Made by a program: the position numbers and the translations under genes. Below are positions 26,810 to 37,140 of a DNA stretch of 40,000 nt, in pieces (position 1 is the first letter of the stretch; each line of letters starts with the position of its first letter). Under the pieces are notes generated by a model. It did not search any database. It had not been told where the DNA came from and saw nothing but the letters and a program-made list of their open reading frames with translations. This stretch comes from Prorocentrum cordatum (taxonomy: Eukaryota; Sar; Dinophyceae; Prorocentrales; Prorocentraceae), in NCBI GenBank assembly GCA_963575745.1, contig CAUYUJ010020577.1:7501-47500 (forward strand), read 5' to 3'.

Positions 26810-27965
26810 GAGACCCCGCCCGACAAGTCAGCCTTCGGACAGAAGCCGCGTCGGGACTGGGTCATCGTGACTGTGAACGTTACCTCCTGGTCTAATGCCG
26901 ATATTTTCCTGGGGGGCTTATTCTGATCGGTTTGATGCTGTTGGTTTTCAAGAACTCTGTCGTACAGAAGAGGCTATCGAGTTCGCAGTCAACCGTGCTC
27001 ACAAGCATGGGTTCCATGCGCACCTCCACCCCTCAGTTAGTACTCAGAAAGGCGGATTGAGTTCAGGAGTGGGCCTTGTCTCGCAGTATGCCAGGTCTTT
27101 CTCTGAACTTGTATTGGATCCGATTGTTGTCATGCCCCCTCCAGAGAGATTTATCCTGCAGCTATGGCGTGGGGTCGTGGCTTCAGGTATCCCTTGGGCC
27201 AATGTCTATTTGCATACGGGGGAAGGCGCCGAGGATCGCAATGCCCAGCTACTGATGCAGGTGGCAGCAGTCATGAAGACCATATCCACCCCCTTTGTCA
27301 TATCAGGGGACTGGAACATGTCCCCCAAGGACTTGCAGAATACGGACTTCTTAACGCTCATAGGTGGGGTCATTGTTGCGCCAGATCGCCCTGCCTATGA
27401 GTCTGCGGGTGCCCAGTCGTTGATTGACTACTTTGTGGTTCACCCCTTGTTCTCGGCAGCAGTTAAGTGTGAGGTCTGGGAGACCCCCCTGATCCCCAAG
27501 CACCAGCCTGTCGCTCTTACCCTTCGTGGAAATCTCCACTCTGATTTGGTGCCGGTTTTTCGGCGCCCGCCACGTATCCCTGTTATCCGTCCAGTGGGGT
27601 GTTCAAACTGCCCGCCTTCCTGGGATGCCTTTCCTGATCCTGACGCAGTCAACTCTGTGGAAGATTCGGAACGCCTTACCTCTTCTTGGCCGAAGACGTC
27701 TGCCCAGGAGTTGCTTGCCCTTTTCCAGTTGCCAGATCCGCAGGATTACACCAAGTGGGGTGAGCCCCCCTCGACCATCCAGATTTCGGTTTCCAGACTG
27801 TTTCCTGGAGGTGTGCTTTCGTCATGCGAAGGAAGGCTCTGGAAGTATCTCTCTAACCGTCTTGGTACTCTTCTATATCTTGCTGGCAAGCAGCTGTGGC
27901 CCGCATATCGGAGAGCCTGCCAAGCCCTGCGCCGATATCGTCCTTCGCAGCGTGATGGTGGTCCC
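26810..27965 (+). pseudogene. LINE 2 EEP endonuclease, frameshifted
   Basis: The first strand of the domain (VIVTVNVTSWSNADIF, N codon at 26876-26878) is in the frame that ends at 26926. The rest is one phase later, from about 26905: E20 (VGFQEL, numbering from ATG-like 26895), D139 and N141 (GDWN), D178 (SLIDYFVV), H203 (KHQPVAL). All catalytic residues of the EEP family are therefore present once the single shift near TTTTCCTGGGGGG is allowed for. The phase is lost again at a 10-C run near 27963-27972, where the linker to RT continues in another frame. Confidence 0.75.
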
Positions 27966-28548
27966 CCCCCCCGATTGGTCGTGGTGGAGGTATTATGCCA
28001 ACAGGCTCGATACCCTAGATCTTGGTTCCATAGATTGGCTGCGGGGCGTCTTGGCTGAGTCTGCATCTGCTCTGGAACGTGCAGCATCGGCGCAGAGGTA
28101 CCAATCCTGGACATCATGGGCCATTCGATCTGTCCAGGAAGGGGGTTCTGCTGCGCACCGATTCGTCAAGGGATCTATGGATTGGGCTTCCTTTGACAAG
28201 ACCACCCCGAACCCAGATGCCCCAGTCGGTACGCCGCAGCATCATCTTAAGGCGCGAGAAGCAGCTTGGCATGCTATCTGGGAGCCCATGCAGGAGCACC
28301 CTGACGATCCTTGCCGAGCCCTGGATTTCCCGCCGTTGCCGCCCGACTGCCTCGCATCCTTGCCTCACCCGTCCCTGGACAAGTACAGACATATGTGTCG
28401 CAGGGGCAAAGCTCGTGCGTCGGTGGGATTGGACTCTATGCATCCACGTCACCATGCGCAGCTCTCCGACTCGTTTCTCCTTGCCCTGTTTGGTATCTGG
28501 CGTGCTGTTCTGCGATTGGGTAGATTCCCTCCCATTCTCTGTTTTCAT
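27966..28548 (+). pseudogene. LINE 2 ORF2 linker and RT fingers, frame 1 part
   Basis: After the C run the reading continues as PPPDWSWWRYYANRLDTLDL and on through AAWHAIWEPMQEHPDDP and KARASVGLDSMHPRHHAQLS. These correspond to WKAIWNAHPHDPQ and CRTGMGCDRLSPADIE in LINE 1, the region entering the RT domain. The frame stops at 28570-28572; the next part (IMNLIPMADGGERTVAL) is in the following phase. Confidence 0.65.
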
Positions 28549-29110
28549 CATGAATTTGATCCCGATGGCTGATGGTGGCGAGCGTACGGTTGCCCTGTTC
28601 ACGACGTGTGTGCGCACGTTCTCTCGGTTCTTCAGGCACGCGTATGGTGCTATGTGGGCGCGATTGCATCCTCGTCCGTACGTGTATGGTGTGCGCGGTC
28701 ATTCCTGCCAAGCATGTGTGTGGCGCATGGGCGTCCTCACGGAGTTAGCATCTGCCAAAGGTTTGTCTGTGTTTGCACTCTTGCTCGACATCCAGAAGGC
28801 ATTTGAACAGGTTCGCCACAAACTTCTCATAAGACGTGCTAGTGAGTTTGGGTTTCATCCAGCACTCTTGAGGGTTTTCCTGTCTCTGTATCGTTCCCCG
28901 CGTGTTGTCACGTTGCGGCGAATTGTTGGGGAGTGGGTCAGAGCTAGCAAGACTATTGTAGCAGGTTGCTCTTTTGCCGACCTGTTTATGCGTATTTTAT
29001 TGATGCCCGAGTTGGATTCGTTTCGTCAGTCGTATCCAAATATGCACCTTCGGGATTGACTATCAGTTACGTCAGGGGCGTCGTTCTCGTCCTGTTCTTA
29101 CTGGCCGATT
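28549..29110 (+). pseudogene. LINE 2 reverse transcriptase core, motif C broken
   Basis: IMNLIPMADGGERTVALFTT then motif A ALLLDIQKAFEQVRH (Asp codon 28787-28789), then motif B-like TIVAGCSFADLFMRILL, in one frame to 29059. At motif C the expected two Asp before LTIS are not found: the DNA reads HLRD and then a stop, and a one-base shift restores only DLTISYVRG. Between about 29075 and 29112 roughly 100 residues present in LINE 1 between motif C and the thumb are missing. The enzyme cannot be active. Confidence 0.75.
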
Positions 29111-31119
29111 GAAAAAAGGCCAGGTTTAAGACCCGACGCCTATTGAAGATAAAGAAGGCTGGTGCAAAGGTTGCAGGTATTGTAAACACTAACTTGCGAC
29201 CCACTGTCATGTACGGCATTGACGTCGTCGGTCTATCTACTCACCAGATTCGTCAGGTCCGTGCTATATACCGCGCTGGTCTCGGCACAGGTAAGCGTAG
29301 GTCTGTCACGATGGATTTGGCGTTGCATGGTGTTACCGATCCTGCTATCGATGCACATGCTGAGGTTATTCGTCTCTGGACTGTCTCTAGATGGGGCTCT
29401 CTTCTTCCTGTCGGAATGATAGACCAAGTTTTCCAGTTTGCCTACGCCAAGGTGGCGCCAGATACCCCGTGGACTGAATTGCAGGGCCCAGGGCAGATTT
29501 TGGTTGCCACTATGCGTAGAATTGGGTGGTCTGCGGTTTCGCCTACAATATGGCGAACTTCTCTTGGAACCAACGTTGATATTTCGTCTACTTCCCCTCG
29601 TGAAGTGGTGGCACTAGTGATTCGCGACGCGTCTGTCTGGTCCTGGAAACAGGCCTCTGAGCGTCACCCATCCTTCGGTCACCTGTCTGGACCCCCTTTT
29701 CTTCCCCCTCTTCTTTCACTTTTGTCTAAGAAGACTGAAGGATGGGGTGTCCTCCAGCAACGTGCTTTGAGGACTTTTATATCTGGGGGCATATACTTTA
29801 AACCTGTGTGCCCCATTTGCCAGGTCGTCCCCTCTGACCCCGTGTTTCACACCCTGTATGAGTGTGATGGGCTTGTGGAGTTTCGTCGTTGGTTCGGCCC
29901 GACTCCAGCCCTCGCCCGTTGCATAGAGCAGTGCCGCGAGAACCCTGTCTGGACCACTGCCTTGGTTCCCGACCCGCGCTATTGCTCCCTGCTTGCACCA
30001 CCTTTTCCAGACCCTGTCTGGGAAGGAGCCACAGACGGCCCCTTCTTCTCGTCGCCTGCGTATGGAGACGGCTCGGGAAAGCATGGTCCCTCGCCGCTCA
30101 CTCTCCGTTGTGGATGGGGTGTATGCTCTTTTGCCCCGCGTAGTCGCAATGTTTTCGGTGAGGCCATCGCCAATGATCGGCTTCGGCTTAATGCTGGTGC
30201 ATATGGCGTATATCCTTTTCTCACCCAGGATGTCTCAGGGGCTGAGCTTTATGCGTTTTTATTTTACCTAACACATGCTGCCCCCTCTGACTGCTATGAG
30301 TTTGTCACTGGTGCCCAGTACGTCGTGGACGGTTGGGCATTGGGGTATGAAGCTACCACGCACGGATGGGCCACTCACGCATCCTTGTGGGTCCGTGTCC
30401 ACCGTGCGGCTTCAGATATCGGGTATCACCTAATTAAGGTCACCAAGGTTCGTGGCCATTCTACCTCTGCGGGTAATAAGCAAGCGGACAGACTTGCTAA
30501 CCTAGGTGCTGACCTACACACACTGGACACGGTCCTGCACGACCGTGTCAAGCGCTCTGGTTTGCGTGTGCGCAATCTTGGTGTGTATATCGGGCATTGT
30601 ATAGCATGGATTTTCAAGAACGTGCCCAAAAAGGTTTGGGTGGCGGATTCTGACGAGTCCCCCGCCCCCACGGCACCATCCCTAGTCCTCTCTGGTGCCT
30701 CCTCTGGGGCCTTGCATGAGCACTTCTGGGACCCCTCGGCGGGTCGGTTTCGATGCTTGAATTGTTGGGCTAGTTCAGCTTCCAAGAGCTATTTATTGCG
30801 TTCACAGTGCTCTTCTCCCACTGGCGGTGGGCACGTGCTCAGGCGGCTAAATAATATCATATGTTGTCGACGATGCGGCCGCTACTCGTGCAAGAAAGCA
30901 GTTGGTTTAACTAAATCATGCACTGGGCCCCCTCGGGCCTCTGGCACCATCTCACGGCTTCGACGCATGTGTGATGGTCGTGGCCCCCGCGCTGATCAAC
31001 CAGTCGGTGAGGTCACTGCGGTTGACAATGTCAACGTTATATATGCCTTTCCTGCCCCTCGCGATGTCTTTATTTTTCAGGCATTGTTTGATCCTGCATG
31101 GCTTTTAGAGGCCCCGTAG
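29111..31119 (+). pseudogene. LINE 2 ORF2 C-terminal part: thumb, RNase H and zinc finger
   Basis: Continuous frame (658 residues from 29143). RT thumb/connection: VNTNLRPTVMYGIDVVGLST and on. A mid-protein Cys/His cluster lies near 225-250 (CPICQVVPSDPVFHTLYEC). RNase H: D309 (YGDGSG), E368 (SGAELYAF), H439 (VRGHSTS) and D449 (NKQADRLA). The third acid is G390 (FVTGAQY) where LINE 1 has VTDNK, so RNase H is probably dead too. C-terminal finger: C538, C541 (FRCLNC), C575, C578 (CCRRCG) and a downstream Cys, matching the end of LINE 1. Stop TAG 31117-31119. Confidence 0.8.
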
Positions 31120-31155
31120 ATTTCTCGGGTATACTTCGGAGGTGGGGTGGATGTA

Positions 31156-31335
31156 ACGGTTCTGGCGTGTGTGCTGCCCACCGAGCCGCACGGGTGCGCC
31201 TAGGGATATCTGGTCTGTCTCGTCTGTCTGATGCTGGCAGGACTACTCGGATCCCCGACACCAGCCGCCAGAAGTGTCGTTCTGCAGTACTCCCTTTCCT
31301 GGCCGCTACAGAGGGCAGTTTCCAGGAAGTAGGGT
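31156..31335 (+). pseudogene. Partial second copy of the LINE 2 5' region
   Basis: ACGGTTCTGGCGTGTGTGCT and on matches 25558-25740 over about 180 bp: 5' UTR and the first 45 codons of ORF1, with small indels. The start codon is TAG here (GCGCC-TAG-GGATATC against GCGCC-ATG-GGATATC). It begins 56 nt downstream of the SL equivalent, only about 37 bp after the ORF2 stop of LINE 2, in head-to-tail order, and breaks off where the hairpin repeats begin. Confidence 0.85.
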
Positions 31336-31975
31336 AGGCTGGGGATAAGTGGGTGCAGAGGCGCTGAGAAGCAGGCGCCCGTTCCGCCTGCGCCCACTTA
31401 TCCCGTTTGTGCTTTTGTCATTCCTCCCCTGGCCAGGCTCGCAAAGAGAAGACTCTTGCCTGCCCGCCGCGCGGGGATAGCTACGCACGCCTCTCTGTCT
31501 GTGCTTTCTCTCTACAGTCGGACAGTCGGACAGCCGAAAGGTCTTATGGCTACGCGCCAGGGACTAGTAGGCTGAGGGTGAGTGGGTACAGAGGCGCTGA
31601 GAAGCAGGCACCCGTTCCGCCTGCGCCCACTCACCCTCCTTATGTGCTGCTTTTGTCCTCCCCCCCGCCCAGGCTCGCAAAGAGAAGCAGAGAAATGTTT
31701 CTTCGCTTCCTGCTGCGGGGGGCGGCATGCTTTCTGCCTCTCTAGCCTTGCTCTCTGTAGTGTCCTGTGCCGATTCGTCAGGGTTCTAGGCTAGGATAAG
31801 GATGAGTGGGCACAGAGGCGCTGAGAAGCAGGCACCCGTTCCGCCTGCGCCCACTCATCCTTTTTTTGTGCTCTTTTTGTCCCTCCCCAGCCCAGGCTCG
31901 CGAAGAGAGGAAAGGCTCCTCCCGCCGCCGTGCTGACTCTGTCTTGGTTTTAACTCTGCTGCTGGCCAGAGGTTG
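31336..31975 (+). repeat. Three tandem units with a covarying hairpin, period 224-233 bp
   Basis: Each unit has a perfect outer stem: GGGATAAGTGGG / CCCACTTATCCC (31342-31353, 31393-31404); GAGGGTGAGTGGG and its complement (31574-31586, 31626-31638); AAGGATGAGTGGG and its complement (31798-31810, 31850-31862). The inner part CAGAGGCGCTGAGAAGCAGG, then C(G/A)CCCGTTCCGCCTGCG, is nearly constant, with its own GCAGGC/GCCTGC hairpin. A pyrimidine run and CCAGGCTCGC(A/G)AAGAGA follow. No ORF of note. Could be a transcribed structured RNA or a small palindromic mobile unit. Confidence 0.85.
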
Positions 31976-32335
31976 AGGCTGGATGCCCAGGGGCCAGGAC
32001 GCGGGCTTCAAAGTGTCTCACCAGTCTTGCCAGCGTCGCTTGTCTGTTCGGGCCCTCGATTTTCTCGTTGTCCCTGTTTGCTCGGTTCGGTCCTTCGCTC
32101 GGCTCTGTCGGGTCCTGGTCCGTCCCTCGTTTCTTTCGGCCCCTCTTCGGGCCCCTCGCTCGTCGTTTCGGCGCCACGGGCAGGAGTGTTCGGCAGACGA
32201 TCACCCGCGCGCAAATCAAAACATCAAAATCCCTCCCTCCCTCCCTCCCTGCCCGGTCGATGGGCGCGTCCGCCCGCGGGCCCCCCCTCTCGCCCGAGGA
32301 GGCGGCGGGGCCGCCCGCGGGCCACCCTCTCGCCC
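31976..32335. other. GC-rich spacer with degenerate repeats
   Basis: 32060-32170 has loose TCGGTCC / CGGGCCCCTCGCTCG units, followed by a CCCT run (32231-32252). Several frames stay open; none is recognised. Confidence 0.4.
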
Positions 32336-32343
32336 CCCCAGGC

Positions 32344-32562
32344 TGCAGGCGAGCATGTCCCTCTGCAGGAAGAAGATATTCAAACATAGTTTAACGCACA
32401 TGTTGGAATATGTTTTTTGGATGTTGGATTTTTTTGTGGGGAATCTTTTTTGGAATACAGGGGCCGATGTGTTTTGAATCTTTTGGAGTATGTTTGGAAC
32501 ATTCCTGGGCAATTTTTTATTCCTGTCCAACGTCTCCCTGCAGGAGGACGCGCCCGACCTAA
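32344..32562. mobile_element. AT-cored MITE-like element, family D, copy 2
   Basis: GAGCATGTCCCTCTGCAGGA on the left and CCCTGCAGGAGGACGCGCCC then GACCTAA on the right correspond to the ends at 7130-7280. The core is T-rich on this strand (TATGTTTTTTGGATGTTGG and similar). CCCCAGGC at 32336-32343 and 32563-32570 may be an 8-bp target duplication. Confidence 0.55.
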
Positions 32563-32570
32563 CCCCAGGC

Positions 32571-32972
32571 CGTTTTCGCTGAGGGGTGTCCTGCGAAAGG
32601 GGGGCCCTGTCCAGCCCCACACCTTTCGGATGCCACACCTTTCGGATGCCACTCCTGGCTGTGCCGCATGGTTTGGTGTTCGCACGCTCTTGGGAGAGCG
32701 TGCGCTGGCAGTCTGATTTGATGTACTCTGTTTTCAGTACTAGGTTTTTCTCTTCTCGTGCAGTTCAACCACCCTCGCGGCCAGTTGCTGCATTCAATAC
32801 TTACTTCCTATTGGAGGTCAAGTTCTGATTCCGCCCCGGTCCGAAGCCTGGCTTACTCCGGCTGATTCCCGGTCGATCCCGCTACCTTCGGTTGAAACGC
32901 GTGGAATCCGCGGCCTCATCCGGCGTAGCAGCCCCCCAACGGGGCTCAATCCTCCCGAATTCTTCCGACGAA
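32571..32972. other. Spacer, nothing recognised
   Basis: Contains two adjacent CACCTTTCGGATGCCAC units (about 32620-32650). No gene supported. Confidence 0.35.
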
Positions 32973-33001
32973 GACCTCCTAGTAGTTGCCTCCCGAACAC
33001 C

Positions 33002-33170
33002 TCTCAGGAGGGGAAAAACACACACAGACACAATTAATCGTCGACTCCCAGGAAAATATGCGAAAATATGGGAAGTGGGGGGGAAAACAAAAACCCAGAA
33101 GATATGGGAAAATCTGGGGCGTATTTTTATTTGTGTGTATTTATTTGTGTGTTCTGGGGCCCCTTTAGCA
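33002..33170. mobile_element. Dispersed short element, family E, copy 3, with 29-bp flanking repeats
   Basis: TCAGGAGGGGAAAAACACAC to TTTTTATTTGTGTGTATTTA, then GGGGCCCCTTTA. Flanked by a 29-bp direct repeat (32973-33001 and 33171-33199; GACCTCCTAGTAGTTGCCTC and on) with a single A/G mismatch. That is long for a DNA-transposon target duplication and may instead come from a staggered or template-switch insertion. Confidence 0.85.
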
Positions 33171-33199
33171 GACCTCCTAGTAGTTGCCTCCCGAGCACC

Positions 33200-33529
33200 C
33201 CGGCGCTCGGCCTCCTGCCCCTCGACTCGGTCGTGGCGGGCCCGCCCCCGCAGCGCCTCCTCCCGTCGTCCCGCTCGCCGGCCCTCCGCCTGCCTGCCGC
33301 CGCCGCTGCCGTTTCCTCTGTGTGCTCACTGGTGGCTCTTTGATCTCTCCGTGCTCCCTCCCAGGGCTCATGGTGCTCCCTCCCAGGGCTCACTGGTGGC
33401 TCTTGATCTCTCTCTGTGCTCCCTCCCTCCCTCCCTCTTGGTCTCTCTGCGTGCTCATTGGTGGCTCTTGATCTCACTGGCGGCGATGATCGCCTCGGCG
33501 CGGACACGTGACCCAGAGCGCGCGGCGGC
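33200..33529. repeat. GC-rich segment with TCACTGGTGGCTCTTGATCT repeats
   Basis: GTGCTCACTGGTGGCTCTTT, GGGCTCACTGGTGGCTCTTG and GTGCTCATTGGTGGCTCTTG recur between about 33320 and 33475, separated by CTCCCTCCC. No gene recognised. Confidence 0.55.
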
Positions 33530-33860
33530 GTGACGAGGGGCGGGCAGTCTCGGCAGGTGGACGTGCGTCTGCCCTCTCGGGGCTACCTCTTCGATGCCCC
33601 CTGCGGCAGCCCGAGTGGGCCGTCGGAGCTTCCAGGGAAGGCTTGCGAGCGTTGTCCTCCCGCATTCGGAGGCATCGTGGTGGGGCACCACGGTGCTCTC
33701 ACGGACGGACACTGCGGTGCTCCGGCTGCGGCGCAGCTCCCGAGCGCTGCAGCAGACCCGTCTCCGTGCCTGCTCTCGTCCCTGCTTCCCGGGGCCCGAA
33801 TCCGAGACTGGACCGATGAGGCCAAGTTAGCGACCGGCCCCCCACCGCCGACACTGTCCC
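33530..33860 (+). other. GC-rich open stretch, possible coding relic
   Basis: A frame from an ATG-like start at 33530 runs through RLPSRGYLFDAPCGSPSGPS, CERCPPAFGG and IRDWTDEAKLATG before entering pyrimidine repeats. Composition is mildly coding-like, but there is no recognised domain, and the reverse frames are open too. I would not call it a gene. Confidence 0.2.
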
Positions 33861-34450
33861 GTCATGGTGCAGAAGAGACGCGCCTTCTCTTTTTCCCCCG
33901 TTCCTTGCCCCACTCCGTGCTCCTCCCCTCCCTTTCCCCCCCCCTCTCTCTCCCTCTCCGCCTTCCCCCTTCCTCGTGGGCGACGAGCATATCCGCATCC
34001 GCGGCCTCGCGGGCTGGGCCCCCTGGGCCGCGACCACGCGGATACGTTTTTTTGTTCGCGGATGCCCCGCGCGGAACGCATCCGTGCGACCGCATATCCT
34101 CGGGATCGCGCCTCGGAATCCAGAGCGGATTGGATATTTCGCTGCTCGAGATTTTTCCCCCCTCCCTTCCCCTCCCCCCTCCTTCTTCCCCGCCCTTCCC
34201 CTCTCCCCTCCCTGTCTTCTCCGCCTCCTCCGGTGTCACGTCCTGCTCTGTCTTTCTCTTCTGTTTCCGCCTCCTCCGTCGTTCTCCCTTTCTCCCTCTT
34301 CTCCTCCCCTTCCCCTTCCACTTCCCCTTTCTCTTCCCCTCCTCCTCCCTCCCTCCCTCCCTCCCCCCCCTTCCTCTCCTCCTCCTCCTCCTCCTTCTCC
34401 TCATCCTCCGTCTCCGCCTCCATCACCGCCTCCCCTCCTCCACCCCCTGG
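33861..34450. repeat. CT-rich low-complexity tract
   Basis: CCCCTCC, TTCCCC and CTCC strings dominate 33880-33980 and 34155-34445, with a GC-rich island (33975-34150) between. No gene recognised. Confidence 0.65.
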
Positions 34451-34538
34451 CCTCCCAAACTTCGCCTAGCGAAAGACCCAACCATATGCAGCTGTGAGTA
34501 CCGTCGTTGTGAGCATCGCCTTCGGCGGATCTCCTTCT

Positions 34539-35715
34539 GGGGACACGAAGCGCGTGCAGGGTGTGCCGAAATGTGGCGGTGCCGCCATACGGGCGCTGCC
34601 AACGGCGCCGTAATCCCTATGGGGCCGCGAATGGTGTGAGGTGTGTGTGTGTGTGTGTATGTGCCGAAACATGTGGCCACCGGGGCATTCGGTGGGGTCC
34701 CCTGTGGGGCCATGAAACGTGTGAGGGGTGTGCCGTAATGGGTGGCTGGGGCGCATGCGGGCTGCGCCACTGGGGCCTTCGGTGGAACTCCCTATTAGGC
34801 CACGAAGCGCATGAGGAGTGTGCCGAAATGTGTGGCTGGGGCGCATGCGGGCTGCGCCAGGGGCTTGCGGTGGAGCTCCCTGTGGGGCCACGATGGGTTT
34901 GCTGAAATGGCTGGCTTGGACGCATGCGGGCTGCGCCGCTGTGGTCTTCGGTGGAGCTCCCCTATGGGGGCCACGAAGCGTGTGAGGGGTGTGTCGAAAT
35001 GTGTGGCTGGGACGTATGCGGGCTGCGCCACTGAGGCCTTCGGTGGGGCTCCCTCCGACGCCACGGAATGTGTGAGGCATGAGCCGAAATGTGTGGCTAG
35101 GGCGCATGCGGGCTGCCCCACTGGGGCTTTCGGTGGAGCTCCCTATGGGGCCACGAAGCGCCTGAGGGGTGTGCCGTCATGGGTGGCTGGGACGCATGCC
35201 GGTTGCGCCACTGGGGCTTTCGGTGGAGCTCCCCATGGGGCCACGAAGCGCCTGAGGGGTGTGCCGTCATGGGTGGCTGGGACGCATGCGGGTTGCGCCA
35301 CTGGGGCTTTCGGTGGAGCTCCCTGTGGGGCCACGACGCGTGTGAGGGGTGTGCCGAAATGGGTGGATGAAACGCATGCGGGCTGCGCCAGGGGCCTTCA
35401 GTGGAGGTCCCTATGGGGGCCACGGCACGTGTGGGTGGTGTGCCGAAATGTGTGGCTGGGACGCATGCGGGCTGCGCCACTGGGGCCTTCGGTGGAGCTC
35501 CCTATGGGGCCACGACATGTGTGAGGGGTGTGCCGGCATTGGTGGCTGGAACGCATGCGGGCTGCGCCATTGAGGCTTTCGGAGGGACTCCCCATGGGGC
35601 CACGAAGCGTGTGAGGGGTGTGCCGTACTGGGTGGCTGGGACGCATGCGGGCTGCGCCATTTGGGCTTTCGGTGGAGCTCTCCATGGGGCCACGGAACGT
35701 ATGAAGGGTGTTCCA
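34539..35715 (+). repeat. 90-bp minisatellite, about 13 units
   Basis: Consensus elements GGGTGTGCCGAAATGTGTGG, CTGGGACGCATGCGGGCTGC, GCCACTGGGGCCTTCGGTGG, AGCTCCCTATGGGGCCACGA and AGCGTGTGAGG repeat every roughly 90 bp. The period is a multiple of 3, so every frame remains open for several units and gives repeat proteins (CVAGTHAGCATGAFGGAP). A GT run interrupts the second unit (34638-34658). Confidence 0.92.
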
Positions 35716-35808
35716 GCGATCATGATGGCGATGATGGTGATGATGACGTGCCGTCGATGCTTGTGTGCTGCTGCTGCTGGTGCCGCCGCCGCCGCCGCCG
35801 CCGCCGCC

Positions 35809-35855
<47 letters not shown>

Positions 35856-35895
35856 CGATGAATGATGCTGATGCTGATGCTGATGCTGATGCTGC

Positions 35896-35930
<35 letters not shown>

Positions 35931-36104
35931 GTGATGGTGATGGTGATGGTGATGGTGATGGCGATGATGATGGTGGTGGTGTTGACGATGATGATGATGC
36001 TGGTTATGATGATGATGGCTGATGATGATGCTGATGATGATGATACTGATGGTGCTGCTGAAAAATGATGTGGATGCGGATGATGATGCTGAGCATGATG
36101 CTGG

Positions 36105-36136
<32 letters not shown>

Positions 36137-36279
36137 CTGACCATGTATGTGATGATGCGGCTGCTGATGATGATGATGGTGACGATGATGGTGATTATGT
36201 TACTGCTGATGATGATGATATGATGGCGGTGCTGATGATGTGAAAACAATGACGATGCCAGTGACGGTGACGACGATGC

Positions 36280-36315
<36 letters not shown>

Positions 36316-36998
36316 GGATGCTGATGCTGATGATGACGCTGCTGGTCATGTTGTTGATGTTGATCATGATGCAGCTGCTTCTGATGATGATGCTGGTGGT
36401 GATGATGACGATGCTGATAATGCTGCTGCTGCGGCAACTGTTGATGATGCTGCTGCTGATGCTGCTGATGCGGATGACGATGATTGTGACAATGCTGATT
36501 GCACTGATGATAATGATGATGATGCTTATGATGTTGATGCTGGTGACGATGATGGTTATGATGGTGGTGATGATAAGGGCACTGCTGATGATGCTAATGC
36601 TGACGATACGGACTCTGCTGATGCTTACGATGATGATGATGATGATGATGATGCTGACTATTTGGATGATGCTGATGACGATGATGACGATGATGATGAC
36701 GATGCTGATGATGACGATCATGACGGCGACGACAACGACGACGATGATAATGCTGATGATGATTCTGATCATGACAATGGTGATGCTGATGCTGATAATG
36801 CTGCTGATGATGATGCTGCTGATTCTGACAATGATGATGCTGCTGATGATGATGATGATGACGGTGGTGGGGGTGGTCGTGCTGCCGATGATGATGATGA
36901 TGCTGATGATGCTGATCATGATGATTGATGGTGATGATGATGCTGCTGATGATGCTGCTGCTGCTGATGAGGATGATTATGATGATGATGCTGATGAA

Positions 36999-37047
<49 letters not shown>

Positions 37048-37093
37048 GTGATGATGATGGTGATGATAAGGATGATGCTGTTGATGATGATGC

Positions 37094-37140
<47 letters not shown>

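Larger units (their letters stand above)
25481..31155 (+). mobile_element. LINE 2: decayed non-LTR retrotransposon starting with the spliced leader
   Basis: About 5.7 kb. Order: SL exon, 100-nt 5' UTR, ORF1 (25603-26802), EEP endonuclease, RT, RNase H, C-terminal zinc finger, and a short 3' end (31120-31155). The plan matches LINE 1, but codon use is richer in T-ending codons (CGT, GTT, TCT) and the protein similarity is low, so it belongs to a different lineage. ORF2 has at least three frame changes, a broken RT motif C, an internal deletion and an altered RNase H acid; it is a full-length but dead copy. Its 5' end survives, which is unusual since LINE copies are often 5'-truncated. Confidence 0.9.

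Noticed and set aside
25313-26926. A 537-residue frame overlapping LINE 2 ORF1
   Set aside because: It is a shadow of ORF1 in another phase except for its last 40 or so residues, which are the start of the endonuclease and are described there.
33530-34639. A 369-residue forward frame as a host gene
   Set aside because: Two thirds of it is CT-rich low-complexity; the first 100 residues have no recognised domain.
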